Positions 23,994-34,785 are shown, counted from the stretch's first letter. The stretch: DNA of 52,639 nt from Gammaproteobacteria bacterium (GCA_030429665.1 JAUIEZ010000019.1:1-52639), one strand, 5' to 3'. Made by a program: numbers and translations. The notes: generated from the letters alone by a model not told the origin.

Positions 23994-24363
23994 AGGGCGG
24001 TCCGCGCAAAAGAACGCATCGGGTATCGCACTTTCGCATTTGCTCTACCGCGCGGCAGGGCGCTTCGCCTGCCGGACTAGCGGCGCGCCAGTACCGGGCC
24101 CGACATGCGCGGGCGGCCGCGCGCCCGGTAGTGGCGATCCCGCGAATCTCGGTCGCAACGTTTCCGATTGTCCTCGGCGATGGCCCGGTTGAACCACGGC
24201 AAACCAGCATGGTTTGCTACCCGGTGTCGCCAATCGAGTCTCGCCCTCGGTCTTGCCTGCGTCTTCGCCGGCGCGGTTGCCCGACCGATCTATGCCCAGT
24301 CCGTGCTTGACAAGGTGCTTCCCGGCGTCGTTAATTGCACTTTTTCGTGACCGAGGGAGACCC
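23994..24363. other. Intergenic region after the hydrogenase island
   Basis: 370 bp. A short frame (24168-24350) has a signal-peptide-like stretch ('LALGLACVFAGAV...IYAQS') but stops soon after, so it could be the remnant of an exported protein. Otherwise I see GC-rich inverted segments around 24110 and the GGGAGA ribosome site of the next gene. No RNA gene seen. Confidence 0.4.
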
Positions 24364-25164
24364 ATGGCGCGCGGGACCGTTCCGTTCGACTACCGGCTGA
24401 AGCCGCGGCTCGATACCGATGCCTCCATCGGCCTCGTCGCGCTGGCCAGCGATGCCACGATCGAACGCGAGTGGCGCCGGCTGCTCGATCTGCCCGGGGT
24501 CGGTTTCTACGCTGGCCGAATCGCCAGTCCCAAGGAAGTCACGCCGGAAGGGCTTCGCACCATGGAGCCGTTGCTGGCCGGCGCCCTGGAACGTCTGCTG
24601 CCGGATTCACATCTGGATTGCGTCGCGTTCGCCTGCACGTCCGCGTCGCTGCTCATCGGCGAGGAAGTGATCGGCTCGCTGATCCGCCGGACGCGACCGG
24701 GGGCCGCGGTCACCAATCCCATGACCGCCGTACGGGCGGCGCTGGCCGCGTTGGGGGCGCGTCGCGTGGCCATGCTGACGCCCTACCTGGACTCGATCAA
24801 CGAGCCGATGGCCGATTCGCTCGAGGCCGGCGGATTCGAGATCACGGCGCTCGGCAGCTTTTTCAATTCTCGCGACCCCGACGTGGTGCGCATCGATGAA
24901 GACTCCATTCGGCATGCCGCCGGGGTCCTGGCGAGGGACGGCAACGCCGATACCGTGTTTATCGCCTGTACCGCGCTGGCCGGGGCGGCATTGGTGGACG
25001 AACTCGAACGCCGTACCGGGCTTTCGGTCATCACCAGCAACCACGCACTGGCCTGGCATGCGCTGCGCCAGGCCGGGTGCGGGCGAACCGCCGGCGGCCG
25101 CGGACGCCTGTTCGAATTGCCCCTGGCCGACGCCCCGACGCTCGAGGCCGTTAATTCGTCGTAA
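24364..25164 (+). CDS. Asp/Glu racemase-superfamily enzyme (maleate isomerase/EutA-like)
   Basis: 266 residues from ATG 24364 with GGGAGA 4-9 nt upstream. Two symmetric cysteine motifs, 'FACTSASLLIGEE' and 'IACTALAGA', are the catalytic pair of the racemase/arylmalonate-decarboxylase/maleate-isomerase superfamily, which uses Cys thiolates to move protons. 'NPMTAVRAALAALGARRVAMLTPYLDSINEPM' is the hinge between the two halves. Relatives occur in ectoine-utilisation clusters (EutA), but no other ectoine-degradation gene is here. The true substrate cannot be told. Confidence 0.8.
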   Translation: MARGTVPFDYRLKPRLDTDASIGLVALASDATIEREWRRLLDLPGVGFYAGRIASPKEVTPEGLRTMEPLLAGALERLLPDSHLDCVAFACTSASLLIGEEVIGSLIRRTRPGAAVTNPMTAVRAALAALGARRVAMLTPYLDSINEPMADSLEAGGFEITALGSFFNSRDPDVVRIDEDSIRHAAGVLARDGNADTVFIACTALAGAALVDELERRTGLSVITSNHALAWHALRQAGCGRTAGGRGRLFELPLADAPTLEAVNSS

Positions 25165-25259
25165 CCCGTGCACCGCGCGCGTCATGGTAGGTTACTTGAA
25201 TCGTTGATAACCGCCTTTCCAAGGTGCCGATGCGCCCGACGGGCAACCCGGAAGAATTC

Positions 25260-28136
25260 ATGAAAACCCGACCTGAACGACGCCGCTTCCTGCAACGGGC
25301 GGCCATCGTCGCGCAGGCGTTTTCGCTGCTGTTCGCAGCGGCGGCGTTCGCCGACGAGTCGCAACTGGCGAAAAGCGAACTCGACGATCGCAGTTACAGA
25401 TACCTCGTGCTGGAAAACGGCATGCAGGTCATGCTCGTTTCCGACGCGGAAACGGACAAGGCCGCGGCTTCCCTCGACGTGGCCGTCGGGCACGGCAGCG
25501 ATCCGGCGAACCGCCAGGGGCTTGCCCACTTTCTGGAGCACATGCTGTTTCTCGGCACCGAGAAATACCCGGAACCCGGGGAATACCAGGCGTTTATCAA
25601 GGATCACGGCGGCAGCCACAACGCCTACACCTCCTACGACCACACGAACTACTTTTTCTCCATTCGACCCGAGTTCCTCATCGACGCGCTGGACCGGTTC
25701 TCCCAGTTTTTCGTCGCGCCGTTGTTCAACGAGGAACTCGTCAAACGCGAGCGTGTCATCGTCGATTCGGAGTACTCGGCGCGCTCGGAGGAAGAGGGGC
25801 GGCGCACCTTGGCGGCGCAGCGCGAAGCGCTCAACCCCGACCATCCCCGCAGCGCGTTCGCCGTCGGCAGCATCGAGACGCTGGCCGACCGTGAAGGCGA
25901 TCCGGTGCGCGAGGATCTTATCGATTTCTACGAGGAACATTACTCGGCGCACCTGATGAGCCTGGCCGTCATCGGGCGGGATTCCCTGGATACGCTCGAA
26001 GCGTGGGTCCGCGCGCGGTTCGCGGCGGTGCGTCGCACGGGCGCGACGCGTTTCGTCGCCGATGTTCCCCTGTTTCGTGATGCCGACCTGCCGCTGATGC
26101 TCGAAGTCAAGCCGCTCAAGGAAAGGCGTGTCCTGACGTTTTCCTTCGAGGTGCCCGGCGATGTCGCCTTTTACCGCAAGAAGCCCATTCACCAGATAGC
26201 CAACATCCTCGGTCACGAGGGAGAAGGTTCGCTGCTTGCCGCGTTGAAGTCGCGCGGCTGGGCGGATGCGCTGAGCGCCGGTGCCGGCGCCATGGACCCG
26301 AGCCGCGGGCTGCTGGAGATCCACATCGACCTGACGACCGAAGGCGCGGATCACGTTGCGGAAATCGGCGAGATGCTCTTCAGTGCCGTCGACATCCTGC
26401 GGGAAAAGGGGCTCGAAGCCTGGCGTTTCGAGGAACAGCGGACGCTTGCCGAAATGGGGTTTCGCTACAGCGACAAACCGGACGCGTTGTCCCTGGTGCG
26501 GGCCATTGCGGACAGACTGCACGACTACCCCTGGTACGACGTCCTCTACGCACCGTACGTGTTCGAGACGTTCGATCCCGGGCTGGTTGGCGAGTATCTC
26601 GACCTGATGCGGCCGCAGCGCGTCGCGGTGACATTGGTCAGCCCGGACGTCGAACCTGAACGGCAGGAGAAATGGTTCGAGGTGGGATATACCGTTGGCG
26701 ATCTCGACCCTTCCCTCGTCGAACGGTGGGAACAGCCGTCGCGGTTCGCTGACCTGTCGTTGCCGCCGCCCAACCCGTTCGTTCCCGACAACCTCGAAAT
26801 GGTCGCCGACGAGGACGATATCGACAAGCCGCGCAAGCTGCTCGACGACGGCGGGTGGACGCTCTGGCACGATACCGATACCAGTTTCGGGGCGCCGCGA
26901 GCAGAGTTTTATTTCAGTTTCCGCAGCCCGCGATCCATGGGTTCTCCCGGGGATGCGGCCTTGCTGGATCTATTTACGAAGGTCATCGAGGATCGCCTCA
27001 ACACTTTTTCCTATCCCGCCTACCTGGCCGGGCTCGGGTTTGAGGTCTATCCGCACCTGCGCGGGTTCTCGGTTCGCGTGTCCGGCTTCAGCGACCGGCA
27101 ACCGCACCTGGTCGAGCGGATCGTCGCCAACCTGCGCGGCGCCGGGATCGACCCGATGCGCTTCAGGCGGCTACGGGCGAAGCTCGTCGAAAACTACCGC
27201 AACCGTCTGCTGGACAGCCCGGCGAGTCTCGCGGTGGCGGAACTACAGCGCCTGCTGATCGAGGACGCGTGGCCGATCGAACAGCGAATCGAAGCGTTGG
27301 AAACGGCTGGAGTCGAGGATTTCCAGCGTTTCATCGACGAATTCTTCGAGCAAGGGAACGTGCTCGCGCTTTCGGTCGGCAACCGGACGAAGGCGGAATC
27401 GCGGGCCATGGCCGAGATGCTCGACGAAGTGCTTATGGCCAATGTCGAACCAGCGGCCGTTCCGCGCAGCTCGGTCGTGCGCCTCGATCCCGCGAGGGAG
27501 TACGAACGCGTGGTCGATTCGGCGCACAACGACTCCGTGGTCGCTTTATATCGCCAGGGCGCCGACGACAGTTACACCGAACGGGCCTTGTTCTATCTCT
27601 ACGACCAGTTGTCGGACTCGGCTTTCTACCAGTCCCTGCGCACCGAGCAAAAGCTCGGTTACGTGGTGCAGAGTTTCGCCATGCCGATCATCGGCGTGCC
27701 CGGGATGATGTACCTGGTGCAGTCACCCAGTACGAGCGCCGCGACGACCGAGCGGGCCATCAGGGAGTTCATCGGCGACTTCGGCCTGCAGTTGACCGAT
27801 CTGCCGCAAGCTGCCCTTGACGGTGCGCGCGCGGCGCTGCTGTCGCGAATCAACCAGCGTGACGACGCATTGTCGGATCGGGCCGACCGTTACTGGCGCG
27901 AGCTTGACGACGAGGAATACGGGTTTGACTCCCGCGAGCGCTTGTCCGGGGCTCTGGAGGCGATTACGATCGAGGAAATGCGCCAATTCGCGGCGCGGTA
28001 CAGTGGATCTTCCACGCCAAGCCTGGTTCTGCACGCCGCCGGCGGCATCGAACCGGCCGAGGGCGAGGAAGGCCGGGTATCGAGGTCGATGATCCTCGAC
28101 CATGCCGCCTTCAAACAGGGCCATGCCGTCTTCTGA
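25260..28136 (+). CDS. M16-family zinc peptidase (protease III/insulysin-like), exported
   Basis: 958 residues from ATG 25260, preceded by GGAAG; PtrA of E. coli is similar in length (962). An arginine-rich N-terminus, hydrophobic core and 'AAAAFADES' end point to a signal peptide and periplasmic location. The inverted zinc motif HFLEH is at residues 90-94, in 'GLAHFLEHMLFLGTEKYP', with the downstream glutamate in 'VKRERVIVDSEYS'. It carries the four M16 domains in one chain and should cut small unfolded peptides in a closed chamber. The overlap with the next gene at its 3' end suggests co-transcription. Confidence 0.92.
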   Translation: MKTRPERRRFLQRAAIVAQAFSLLFAAAAFADESQLAKSELDDRSYRYLVLENGMQVMLVSDAETDKAAASLDVAVGHGSDPANRQGLAHFLEHMLFLGTEKYPEPGEYQAFIKDHGGSHNAYTSYDHTNYFFSIRPEFLIDALDRFSQFFVAPLFNEELVKRERVIVDSEYSARSEEEGRRTLAAQREALNPDHPRSAFAVGSIETLADREGDPVREDLIDFYEEHYSAHLMSLAVIGRDSLDTLEAWVRARFAAVRRTGATRFVADVPLFRDADLPLMLEVKPLKERRVLTFSFEVPGDVAFYRKKPIHQIANILGHEGEGSLLAALKSRGWADALSAGAGAMDPSRGLLEIHIDLTTEGADHVAEIGEMLFSAVDILREKGLEAWRFEEQRTLAEMGFRYSDKPDALSLVRAIADRLHDYPWYDVLYAPYVFETFDPGLVGEYLDLMRPQRVAVTLVSPDVEPERQEKWFEVGYTVGDLDPSLVERWEQPSRFADLSLPPPNPFVPDNLEMVADEDDIDKPRKLLDDGGWTLWHDTDTSFGAPRAEFYFSFRSPRSMGSPGDAALLDLFTKVIEDRLNTFSYPAYLAGLGFEVYPHLRGFSVRVSGFSDRQPHLVERIVANLRGAGIDPMRFRRLRAKLVENYRNRLLDSPASLAVAELQRLLIEDAWPIEQRIEALETAGVEDFQRFIDEFFEQGNVLALSVGNRTKAESRAMAEMLDEVLMANVEPAAVPRSSVVRLDPAREYERVVDSAHNDSVVALYRQGADDSYTERALFYLYDQLSDSAFYQSLRTEQKLGYVVQSFAMPIIGVPGMMYLVQSPSTSAATTERAIREFIGDFGLQLTDLPQAALDGARAALLSRINQRDDALSDRADRYWRELDDEEYGFDSRERLSGALEAITIEEMRQFAARYSGSSTPSLVLHAAGGIEPAEGEEGRVSRSMILDHAAFKQGHAVF

Positions 28137-28629
28137 AGCCGAAACGCTCGATGATCAGCTCGAACGCCTCGCCGGCCTGTTGACCCGGCGGCGGTTGATG
28201 CTGGTCACGGTAGAGTCGTGCACCGGCGGCGGCGTCGCCGCCGCGGTGACTTCGATGCCCGGAAGCTCGAACTGGTTCGATCGCGGGTGGGTTACCTACA
28301 GCGACGCGGCGAAGAGCGATCTGGTCGACGTTGACGCGGTGCTGATCCACCAGCACGGCGCCGTCAGCGAGCCGGTGGCCCGGGCCATGGTGCGCGGTGC
28401 GCTCAAGCGCGTCGATGCCAACCGCGTCGCCGTGGCGATCACGGGCATCGCCGGGCCCGACGGGGGCAGCGCCGCGAAGCCGGTGGGAACCGTGTTCATC
28501 GCCTGGGCGCTGGGCGAGCGCGAGCACGTCGAGCACCACCGCTTCGAGGGCGACCGCGCCGCCGTTCGCGAGGCCTCGGTTCGCCGGGCCCTGCAGGGCG
28601 TGGCGGAGCTGGTCGCCAGTTCGGGCTGA
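28123..28629 (+). CDS. pncC: Nicotinamide-nucleotide amidohydrolase PncC (CinA C-terminal family)
   Basis: 168 residues. Deamidates NMN to nicotinate mononucleotide, recycling pyridine nucleotides. 'VTVESCTGGGVAAAVTSMPGSSNWFDRGWVTYS' is the CinA signature with the catalytic serine, followed by 'AITGIAGPDGG' and 'KPVGTVFIAWA'. The ATG at 28123 overlaps the peptidase stop and gives the usual ~165-residue length; an ATG at 28102 is also possible. The pair pncC (ygaD)-recA is adjacent in many gammaproteobacteria. Confidence 0.93.
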   Translation: MPSSEAETLDDQLERLAGLLTRRRLMLVTVESCTGGGVAAAVTSMPGSSNWFDRGWVTYSDAAKSDLVDVDAVLIHQHGAVSEPVARAMVRGALKRVDANRVAVAITGIAGPDGGSAAKPVGTVFIAWALGEREHVEHHRFEGDRAAVREASVRRALQGVAELVASSG

Positions 28630-28642
28630 GTCTTCCGGCGCG

Positions 28643-29182
28643 TTGTCCGAACCCGTCCGCAGGCTGTTCCTGGCGCTTTGGCCCGACGCCGCGGTCCGCG
28701 GAACGCTCGCCACCGTGCAGCAACGGATTGGCGCGGAGTGCGGCGGCCGGGCGATTCTGCCGGAAAACCTGCACGTGACATTGAAATTTCTCGGCGCGGT
28801 TCCACAATCGGGTATGCAGGCCGTGCGCGAGGTGGCCGCCGGCGCGCCGCGGACCCGTGCCGACCTACTGCTGGATCGCATCGGGTTCTGGCCGCGTCCG
28901 GCCATCGTGTTCGCCGGCGCGGACAGCGTCCCGGAACCGATCAGGGGGCTCGTGGAATACCTCGAGACGGGTTTCGCCGGGCTCGGATTCGCGCGCGAGC
29001 GGCGGCGTTTTCACGTTCACTGCACCTTGTTCAGAAAGGCCCGTCGTCGCCCCGGACAGCCGTTCGAGCCGATTCACTGGCCGGTGGACGGCTTCGCGTT
29101 GGTGGTGTCCGAACTCTCCCCCGCCGGAGCGCGATACCGGGTGCTGGAAACGCTTCCGGCGCCGACGCCGACGCGCGGCTGA
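28643..29182 (+). CDS. thpR: RNA 2',3'-cyclic phosphodiesterase ThpR (LigT)
   Basis: 179 residues. 2H-phosphoesterase that opens 2',3'-cyclic phosphates to 2'-phosphates. Both HxTx-type motifs are present: 'HVTLKFLG' (about 45-52) and 'HVHCTLFRKA' in the second half. 'RRLFLALWPD' is the typical first strand. No ATG exists at the right place. TTG 28643, 14 bp after pncC, gives the normal length, so it is taken as start with moderate certainty. Confidence 0.85.
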   Translation: MSEPVRRLFLALWPDAAVRGTLATVQQRIGAECGGRAILPENLHVTLKFLGAVPQSGMQAVREVAAGAPRTRADLLLDRIGFWPRPAIVFAGADSVPEPIRGLVEYLETGFAGLGFARERRRFHVHCTLFRKARRRPGQPFEPIHWPVDGFALVVSELSPAGARYRVLETLPAPTPTRG

Positions 29183-29188
29183 TCGCGG

Positions 29189-29217
29189 TTGGAGCCGGGA
29201 CCGATGCAGCATAAAAT
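29189..29217 (+). promoter_or_regulatory. Probable recA promoter
   Basis: TTGGAG (29189-29194), 17-bp spacer, TAAAAT (29212-29217). The -10 is strong, the -35 moderate. I found no clear LexA box (CTG-N10-CAG) across it. Confidence 0.5.
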
Positions 29218-29268
29218 ACTCGGGTTCGGCGCGTAACATTTTTTGATCGACTCACAGCGGAGTAATTC

Positions 29269-30309
29269 GTGGACGAAAACAAGCAGAAGGCGCTTCAGGC
29301 TGCACTCGGACAAATCGAGCGGCAGTTCGGCAAGGGATCCGTCATGCGCATGGGAGATTCCCAGGTTGCCAGGGACATCGAAGTCATTTCCACCGGCTCT
29401 CTCGGGTTGGATATCGCACTGGGCGTGGGCGGGCTGCCCAAGGGACGGGTCGTGGAGATTTACGGCCCCGAGTCCTCCGGCAAGACGACGTTGACGCTTT
29501 CGGCCATCGCCCAGGCTCAGAAGCACGGCGGCACGGCGGCCTTCATCGACGCCGAACATGCCCTGGACCCCAGTTATGCCCGACGCCTCGGCGTGGACGT
29601 GGACAATCTGCTGGTTTCGCAGCCGGATACCGGCGAGCAGGCGCTTGAAATCGCCGACATGCTGGTTCGCTCGGCGGCCGTGGACATTATCGTGGTGGAC
29701 TCGGTGGCCGCTCTCACCCCCAAGGCCGAAATCGAGGGCGAAATGGGCGATTCCCACGTGGGATTGCACGCGAGGCTCATGTCACAGGCGCTTCGCAAGC
29801 TGACCGGCAACATCAAGCGGTCCAACACGTTGTTGATATTCATCAACCAGATCCGCATGAAGATCGGCGTGATGTTCGGTAACCCTGAAACCACGACCGG
29901 CGGCAACGCGTTGAAGTTCTACTCCTCCGTGCGACTGGACATCCGGCGTATCGGCGCACTGAAAAAGGGCGACGAAGTTCTCGGCAACGAGACCCGGGTC
30001 AAGGTGGTCAAGAACAAGGTGGCGCCGCCGTTTCGTCAAACCGAGTTCGACATTCTCTACAACGAGGGCATCTCCAAGGAGGGCGAGCTGATCGACATGG
30101 GCGTGTCCGCGAACCTGGTGGACAAGGCGGGCGCCTGGTACAGCTACAATGGCGATCGCATCGGCCAGGGCAAGGACAACGCCCGCACGTTCCTCAAGGA
30201 AAATCCTCAGATCGCCGGCGATATCGAACGACGGATTCGCGAAAGTTTCGGCCTGAAATCGCCGGGTGGCGAGGCGGAATCGCCCAAGGCGAAAGCCGTG
30301 GAAGGTTAG
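29269..30309 (+). CDS. recA: Recombinase RecA
   Basis: 346 residues. ATP-dependent strand-exchange protein and LexA co-protease. 'GSVMRMGD' near the start, Walker A 'GPESSGKTT', '[27 protein letters not shown]' (L2 loop region) and the acidic C-terminus are all typical. The start is GTG 29269 with CGGAG upstream. Followed 3 bp later by recX. Confidence 0.98.
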   Translation: MDENKQKALQAALGQIERQFGKGSVMRMGDSQVARDIEVISTGSLGLDIALGVGGLPKGRVVEIYGPESSGKTTLTLSAIAQAQKHGGTAAFIDAEHALDPSYARRLGVDVDNLLVSQPDTGEQALEIADMLVRSAAVDIIVVDSVAALTPKAEIEGEMGDSHVGLHARLMSQALRKLTGNIKRSNTLLIFINQIRMKIGVMFGNPETTTGGNALKFYSSVRLDIRRIGALKKGDEVLGNETRVKVVKNKVAPPFRQTEFDILYNEGISKEGELIDMGVSANLVDKAGAWYSYNGDRIGQGKDNARTFLKENPQIAGDIERRIRESFGLKSPGGEAESPKAKAVEG

Positions 30310-30312
30310 GTC

Positions 30313-30795
30313 ATGAACGAGAAGCAAACCGACAGCATGGAACCGGAGGATCCGGGGGAATCCGACTGTAGACGCCAGGCCCTGAAATACCTGGCGCGGC
30401 GCGAGTACAGCGTCTTCGAGTTGTCTCGCAAGCTGCGAAAGAAAGGCCATACCCCGGCGCACTGCGACCGCGTGGTGGAAGACTTGGTGCGGGAAAACCT
30501 GCTGTCGGATCGGCGCTTTGCCGAGACCTATCTGTACGCCAAGATACGCAAGGGCCTGGGGCCGGTTCGAATCCGTCACGCCCTGGACGAGGCCGGTGTC
30601 GACAAGGACGTCATAGACGACGTCATGAACAACGCCGACGTGCAGTGGACCGAACAACTGCGTACCCAGTTGGTCAAGAAATACGGGGACACGGCACCTG
30701 GCACGTACAAGGAGTGGGTCAAGCGCGCCCGCTACCTGAACAACCGGGGATTCAGTTCGGAGCAGATCCAGGCCGTCCTGGAATTTACCAACTGA
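30313..30795 (+). CDS. recX: RecA modulator RecX
   Basis: 160 residues, all helical with three repeats of the RecX three-helix type ('ALKYLARREYSVFELSRKLRKKGH', 'VVEDLVRENLLSDRRFAETYL', 'NNRGFSSEQIQAVLE'). Binds RecA filaments and limits their growth. It begins 3 bp after recA, so it is made from the same transcript. Confidence 0.95.
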   Translation: MNEKQTDSMEPEDPGESDCRRQALKYLARREYSVFELSRKLRKKGHTPAHCDRVVEDLVRENLLSDRRFAETYLYAKIRKGLGPVRIRHALDEAGVDKDVIDDVMNNADVQWTEQLRTQLVKKYGDTAPGTYKEWVKRARYLNNRGFSSEQIQAVLEFTN

Positions 30796-30843
30796 CCTCG
30801 GCGCCGTCGCCGCTTCCCGCCCGTCGCAATACCTGGCATCCTG

Positions 30844-33450
30844 ATGAAGACCTCCGAAATTCGCTCACTGTTTCTCGACTATTTCGCCGAACGCGGTCAT
30901 CGCGTCGTACCGTCAAGCTCCCTGGTGCCCGGCAACGACCCGACGTTGCTGTTCACCACTGCCGGCATGGTGCAGCTCAAGGACGCGTTCCTCGGCCACG
31001 AAAGGCGCGACTACTCGCGAGCCGTCACTGCCCAGCGATGCGTACGCGCCGGCGGCAAGCACAACGACCTGGAAAACGTCGGCTACACGGCGCGTCACCA
31101 TACCTTCTTCGAGATGCTGGGCAATTTCAGCTTTGGCGACTACTTCAAGCGTGACGCCATCCAGTTCGCCTGGGACCTGCTGGTCAATCGCATCGGCTTG
31201 CCGCGCGAGCGGCTATGGGTGACCGTCTTTGAGGATGACGACGAGGCGGCACAGATCTGGCTCGACGAGATCGGGGTGGATGCGAAGCAGTTCGCCCGCA
31301 TCGGCGCCCACGACAATTTCTGGTCGATGGGAGATACCGGTCCGTGCGGGCCGTGCAGCGAGATTTTCTACGACCACGGACCGGAGGTGGCCGGCGGGCC
31401 GCCCGGCTCGCCGGACGCCGACGGCGACCGCTTCATCGAGATCTGGAACCTGGTGTTCATGCAGTTCAACCGGTCGGCTGACGGGGCGATGACGCCGCTG
31501 CCCAAGCCATCCGTCGACACCGGCATGGGGCTCGAGCGGCTCGCGGCGGTGCTACAGGGCGTGCATAGCAATTACGACATCGACCTGTTCGCGCACCTCA
31601 TCGATGCCGCCGCGGATCTTCTCGGCTGCGCCGACCGGCAAGACAAGTCCCTGCGTGTGCTATCCGATCACATCCGATCCACCGCGTTCCTGATCACCGA
31701 CGGCGTGACGCCGTCGAACGAAGGGCGCGGCTACGTATTGCGCCGTATCATCCGGCGGGCCATCCGGCACGGCTACCAGCTCGGCGCCCGCGACCCGTTC
31801 TTCCACCGGCTCGTCGCGCCGTTGGTGTCCGAGATGGGCGACGCCTACCCCGAACTGGCATCCGCCGCCGGTCGGGTCGGGACGGTACTGGAAGCCGAGG
31901 AGAAGCGCTTCTTCGAAACGCTGGACCAGGGCATCCGCATTCTCGACGAGGAAATCCGGGGTCTTGCGAGCGACACGATCGCAGGCGAGACGGTGTTCAA
32001 GCTCTACGACACCTACGGTTTTCCTGCCGACCTCACCAACGACGTGGCGCGCGAACATGGCCTCAAAATCGACATGGCAGGGTTCGAAACCGCCATGGCG
32101 GCACAGCGTGAACGCGCCCGCACTGCCAGCCGCTTCGTGATGAACGATACCATCGTGGTCGACGACGTCGACGCGACGGAGTTTACCGGCTACGCCGACA
32201 CCGACGGACAATCGACCGTGGTCGCCCTGTATCGCGGAAACGAGCGCGTGGAACGATTGGCGGCGGGTGAGCAAGGCATCGTCGTGCTGGAACGCACGCC
32301 GTTCTACGCCGAAAGTGGCGGACAGGTGGGCGATACCGGCCGCATGACAGGGTCGTCGGCCGCGTTCGAGGTCCAGAACAGCCGCTACCTGGCCGGCAAG
32401 GTCGTTGGCCATTTCGGCATCGTGCGAATGGGCGAGCTGGCCGTCGGCGATTCGTTGAACCTGTCCGTGGACGCCGAGAAACGCGCCCGGACCGCCAACA
32501 ATCACTCGGCCACCCACCTGCTCCACGCCGCCTTAAAGCAGGTACTGGGCGAACACGTTCAGCAGAAGGGCTCCCTCGTCGAGGCCGAGCGGTTGCGTTT
32601 CGACTTTTCCCATTTCAAGGCCGTTTCCGCCGAGGAGATTCGTGAGATCGAGCGACTGGTCAACCGGGAGATCCGCGCGAACCACGCGGTCGGAACCCGC
32701 TTGATGGCGCTCGATGACGCCAAGGCGGCCGGCGCGGCGGCGCTATTCGGCGAGAAGTACGATTCCGAAGTGCGCGTGGTGAACATGGGCGAATTTTCCC
32801 TGGAATTATGCGGCGGCACCCACGTGTCCCGAACGGGCGATATCGGCCAGTTCGTGATCACGTCGGAAAGCGGTGTGGCGGCGGGCATTCGGCGCATCGA
32901 GGCGTTGACCGGCGCCGGCGCACAGGCTTACGTGGCTGAGCGGCTCGCCTTGATCGACCACATCGCCGGACAGCTCAAGTCCGCCCCGGCGGAGGTCGTC
33001 GAGCGCATCTCGTCGTTGACGCGGCGCAATCGGGACCTCGAGCAAAAGGTTCGCGACCTGCAGGCGCGCCTGGCGACAGCCGGACAGGGCGCCAATCCTG
33101 CCGCAGCGGCACAGGATATCAACGGGATACAAGTACTGGTGAGTCGACACGACGGCGTGGACGGCAAGGGCATGCGCACCATGCTGGACCAGTTCAAGGG
33201 GCGCCTCGAGCCCGCGGTCATACTGCTTGGCGGCGTCTGCGAGAACAAGGTGTTGCTGATAGCCGGCACCACCGGCGGCGGGGGCGGCGTCAATGCCGGC
33301 AAATTGATCCGGGAAGTGTCGTCGCAAGTGGAAGGCAAGGGCGGCGGGCGACCCGACATGGCGCAGGGCGGCGGCACCGCCGTCGACAAGCTCGACGATG
33401 CCCTCGAATTCGGCCGTCGATCGCTGTCGGAACAGTTAATGTCGTCTTAG
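30844..33450 (+). CDS. alaS: Alanyl-tRNA synthetase AlaS
   Basis: 868 residues. Charges tRNA-Ala; class II catalytic core at the N-terminus ('[23 protein letters not shown]', 'TAGMVQ'), editing domain with zinc motif '[10 protein letters not shown]' and '[14 protein letters not shown]', and C-Ala domain ending in '[12 protein letters not shown]'. Length matches E. coli AlaS (876). Follows recX by 48 bp, as in many gammaproteobacteria. Confidence 0.98.
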   Translation: MKTSEIRSLFLDYFAERGHRVVPSSSLVPGNDPTLLFTTAGMVQLKDAFLGHERRDYSRAVTAQRCVRAGGKHNDLENVGYTARHHTFFEMLGNFSFGDYFKRDAIQFAWDLLVNRIGLPRERLWVTVFEDDDEAAQIWLDEIGVDAKQFARIGAHDNFWSMGDTGPCGPCSEIFYDHGPEVAGGPPGSPDADGDRFIEIWNLVFMQFNRSADGAMTPLPKPSVDTGMGLERLAAVLQGVHSNYDIDLFAHLIDAAADLLGCADRQDKSLRVLSDHIRSTAFLITDGVTPSNEGRGYVLRRIIRRAIRHGYQLGARDPFFHRLVAPLVSEMGDAYPELASAAGRVGTVLEAEEKRFFETLDQGIRILDEEIRGLASDTIAGETVFKLYDTYGFPADLTNDVAREHGLKIDMAGFETAMAAQRERARTASRFVMNDTIVVDDVDATEFTGYADTDGQSTVVALYRGNERVERLAAGEQGIVVLERTPFYAESGGQVGDTGRMTGSSAAFEVQNSRYLAGKVVGHFGIVRMGELAVGDSLNLSVDAEKRARTANNHSATHLLHAALKQVLGEHVQQKGSLVEAERLRFDFSHFKAVSAEEIREIERLVNREIRANHAVGTRLMALDDAKAAGAAALFGEKYDSEVRVVNMGEFSLELCGGTHVSRTGDIGQFVITSESGVAAGIRRIEALTGAGAQAYVAERLALIDHIAGQLKSAPAEVVERISSLTRRNRDLEQKVRDLQARLATAGQGANPAAAAQDINGIQVLVSRHDGVDGKGMRTMLDQFKGRLEPAVILLGGVCENKVLLIAGTTGGGGGVNAGKLIREVSSQVEGKGGGRPDMAQGGGTAVDKLDDALEFGRRSLSEQLMSS

Positions 33451-33469
33451 CGCCAACGCGCCTATTGTT

Positions 33470-33498
33470 TTGACTATTCATGGGAAAACGGGTTTAAT
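33470..33498 (+). promoter_or_regulatory. Promoter of lysC
   Basis: TTGACT (33470-33475), 17-bp spacer, TTTAAT (33493-33498): a good sigma-70 pair. A perfect GCCCCC-T-GGGGGC inverted repeat (33503-33515) lies at the expected start of transcription and may affect initiation. Confidence 0.65.
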
Positions 33499-33534
33499 CC
33501 GCGCCCCCTGGGGGCCTGAATCAGGTTATCGGAT

Positions 33535-34785
33535 GTGACACTAATCGTCGAAAAATACGGCGGAACATCGGTCGGCAGCGTCGAGCGAATCAATGCCGTC
33601 GCCGACAACGTGGCCGCCTCGCACCAGCGAGGCGACGAAATGGTGGTGGTCGTCTCCGCGATGAGCGGGGAGACCAATCGGTTGCTGGCGCTCGCCGACG
33701 AGATCAATCCGGACCGATCGGAGCGGGAAACCGACGTTTTGCTGTCGACCGGCGAGCAGGTCACCATCGCCTTGCTCTCGATGGCCCTGCAGCGCCGCGG
33801 CGTCGATGCGCGTTCCTATACGGGCAGCCAGGTTCGCATTCTTACGGACAGTATCCATGGCCGCGCGCGTATTCTCGATATCGACTCTGCCCGTGTGCGC
33901 GCCGACCTGAAGCATGGTCGAGTGGTCGTGGTGGCGGGTTTCCAGGGCGTGGATTCCGACGGCAACATTACGACGCTGGGCCGCGGGGGTTCGGACACCA
34001 CGGCCGTCGCCCTGGCCGCGGCGCTGAAGGCCGACGAATGCAGGATCTACACGGACGTCGACGGCGTGTACTCGGCCGATCCGCGAATCGTGCCCGAGGC
34101 GAGGCGGCTGGAACGGATCACCGTCGAGGAGATGCTCGAACTGGCCAGCCTCGGCGCCAAGGTGCTGCAGACCCGATCCGTCGAGTTTGCCGGAAAGTTC
34201 AAAGTGCCGCTGCGTGTACTGTCGTCCTTCGAGCCCGGACCTGGCACGTTGATTACCTACGAGGAAAGCGAGATGGAACAACCACTTATTTCCGGGATCG
34301 CGCACAATCGGGACGAGGCGAAGCTGACCATTCGCGGCGTGTCGGATATCCCCGGTGTTGCATACCGGATTCTGGGCCCCATATCGGAGGCTCACGTCAA
34401 CGTCGACATGATCGTGCAGAACGTCAGCGCCGACGGTACCACCGACCTGACTTTCACGGTGCACCGCAACGATTATCGCAAGGCGCGGACGATTCTCGAC
34501 GAAATCGCGCCGAAACTGGGCGCCGTGGAGGTTTTCGGCGACGACACGATAGCCAAGATTTCGGTTGTCGGCGTCGGTATGCGGTCCCACGCCGGCATTG
34601 CCAGCACCATGTTCCGGGCGCTTTCCGACGAAGGAATCAACATCCAGATGATTTCGACATCGGAAATCAAGATTTCAGTGGTTGTCGAGGACAAGTACAT
34701 GGAGCTGGCCGTGCGCGCGTTGCACAAGGCTTTTGGATGGAACGAGGACCCGATCACAGAGAACATGCCCACGGCCGTCGCTTGA
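33535..34785 (+). CDS. lysC: Aspartate kinase (LysC, housekeeping type)
   Basis: 416 residues. Makes aspartyl-4-phosphate for lysine, threonine and methionine. 'VEKYGGTSVGSVERI' at the N-terminus, 'TLGRGGSDTTAVALAAALKADECRIYTDVDGVYSADPRIVPEARRL' in the catalytic domain, and two well-conserved ACT domains ('ISGIAHNRDEAKLTIRGV', 'KISVVGVGMRSHAG') for feedback control. The ACT region is much better conserved than in the ectoine aspartokinase at 2801. Start is GTG 33535. Lies between alaS and csrA, a position found in many gammaproteobacteria. Confidence 0.95.
   Translation: MTLIVEKYGGTSVGSVERINAVADNVAASHQRGDEMVVVVSAMSGETNRLLALADEINPDRSERETDVLLSTGEQVTIALLSMALQRRGVDARSYTGSQVRILTDSIHGRARILDIDSARVRADLKHGRVVVVAGFQGVDSDGNITTLGRGGSDTTAVALAAALKADECRIYTDVDGVYSADPRIVPEARRLERITVEEMLELASLGAKVLQTRSVEFAGKFKVPLRVLSSFEPGPGTLITYEESEMEQPLISGIAHNRDEAKLTIRGVSDIPGVAYRILGPISEAHVNVDMIVQNVSADGTTDLTFTVHRNDYRKARTILDEIAPKLGAVEVFGDDTIAKISVVGVGMRSHAGIASTMFRALSDEGINIQMISTSEIKISVVVEDKYMELAVRALHKAFGWNEDPITENMPTAVA

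Noticed and set aside
24364..25164. EutA of an ectoine degradation pathway
   Set aside because: Family match only; no eutBCDE/doeAB genes are near and the gene is 18 kb from the ectoine operon.
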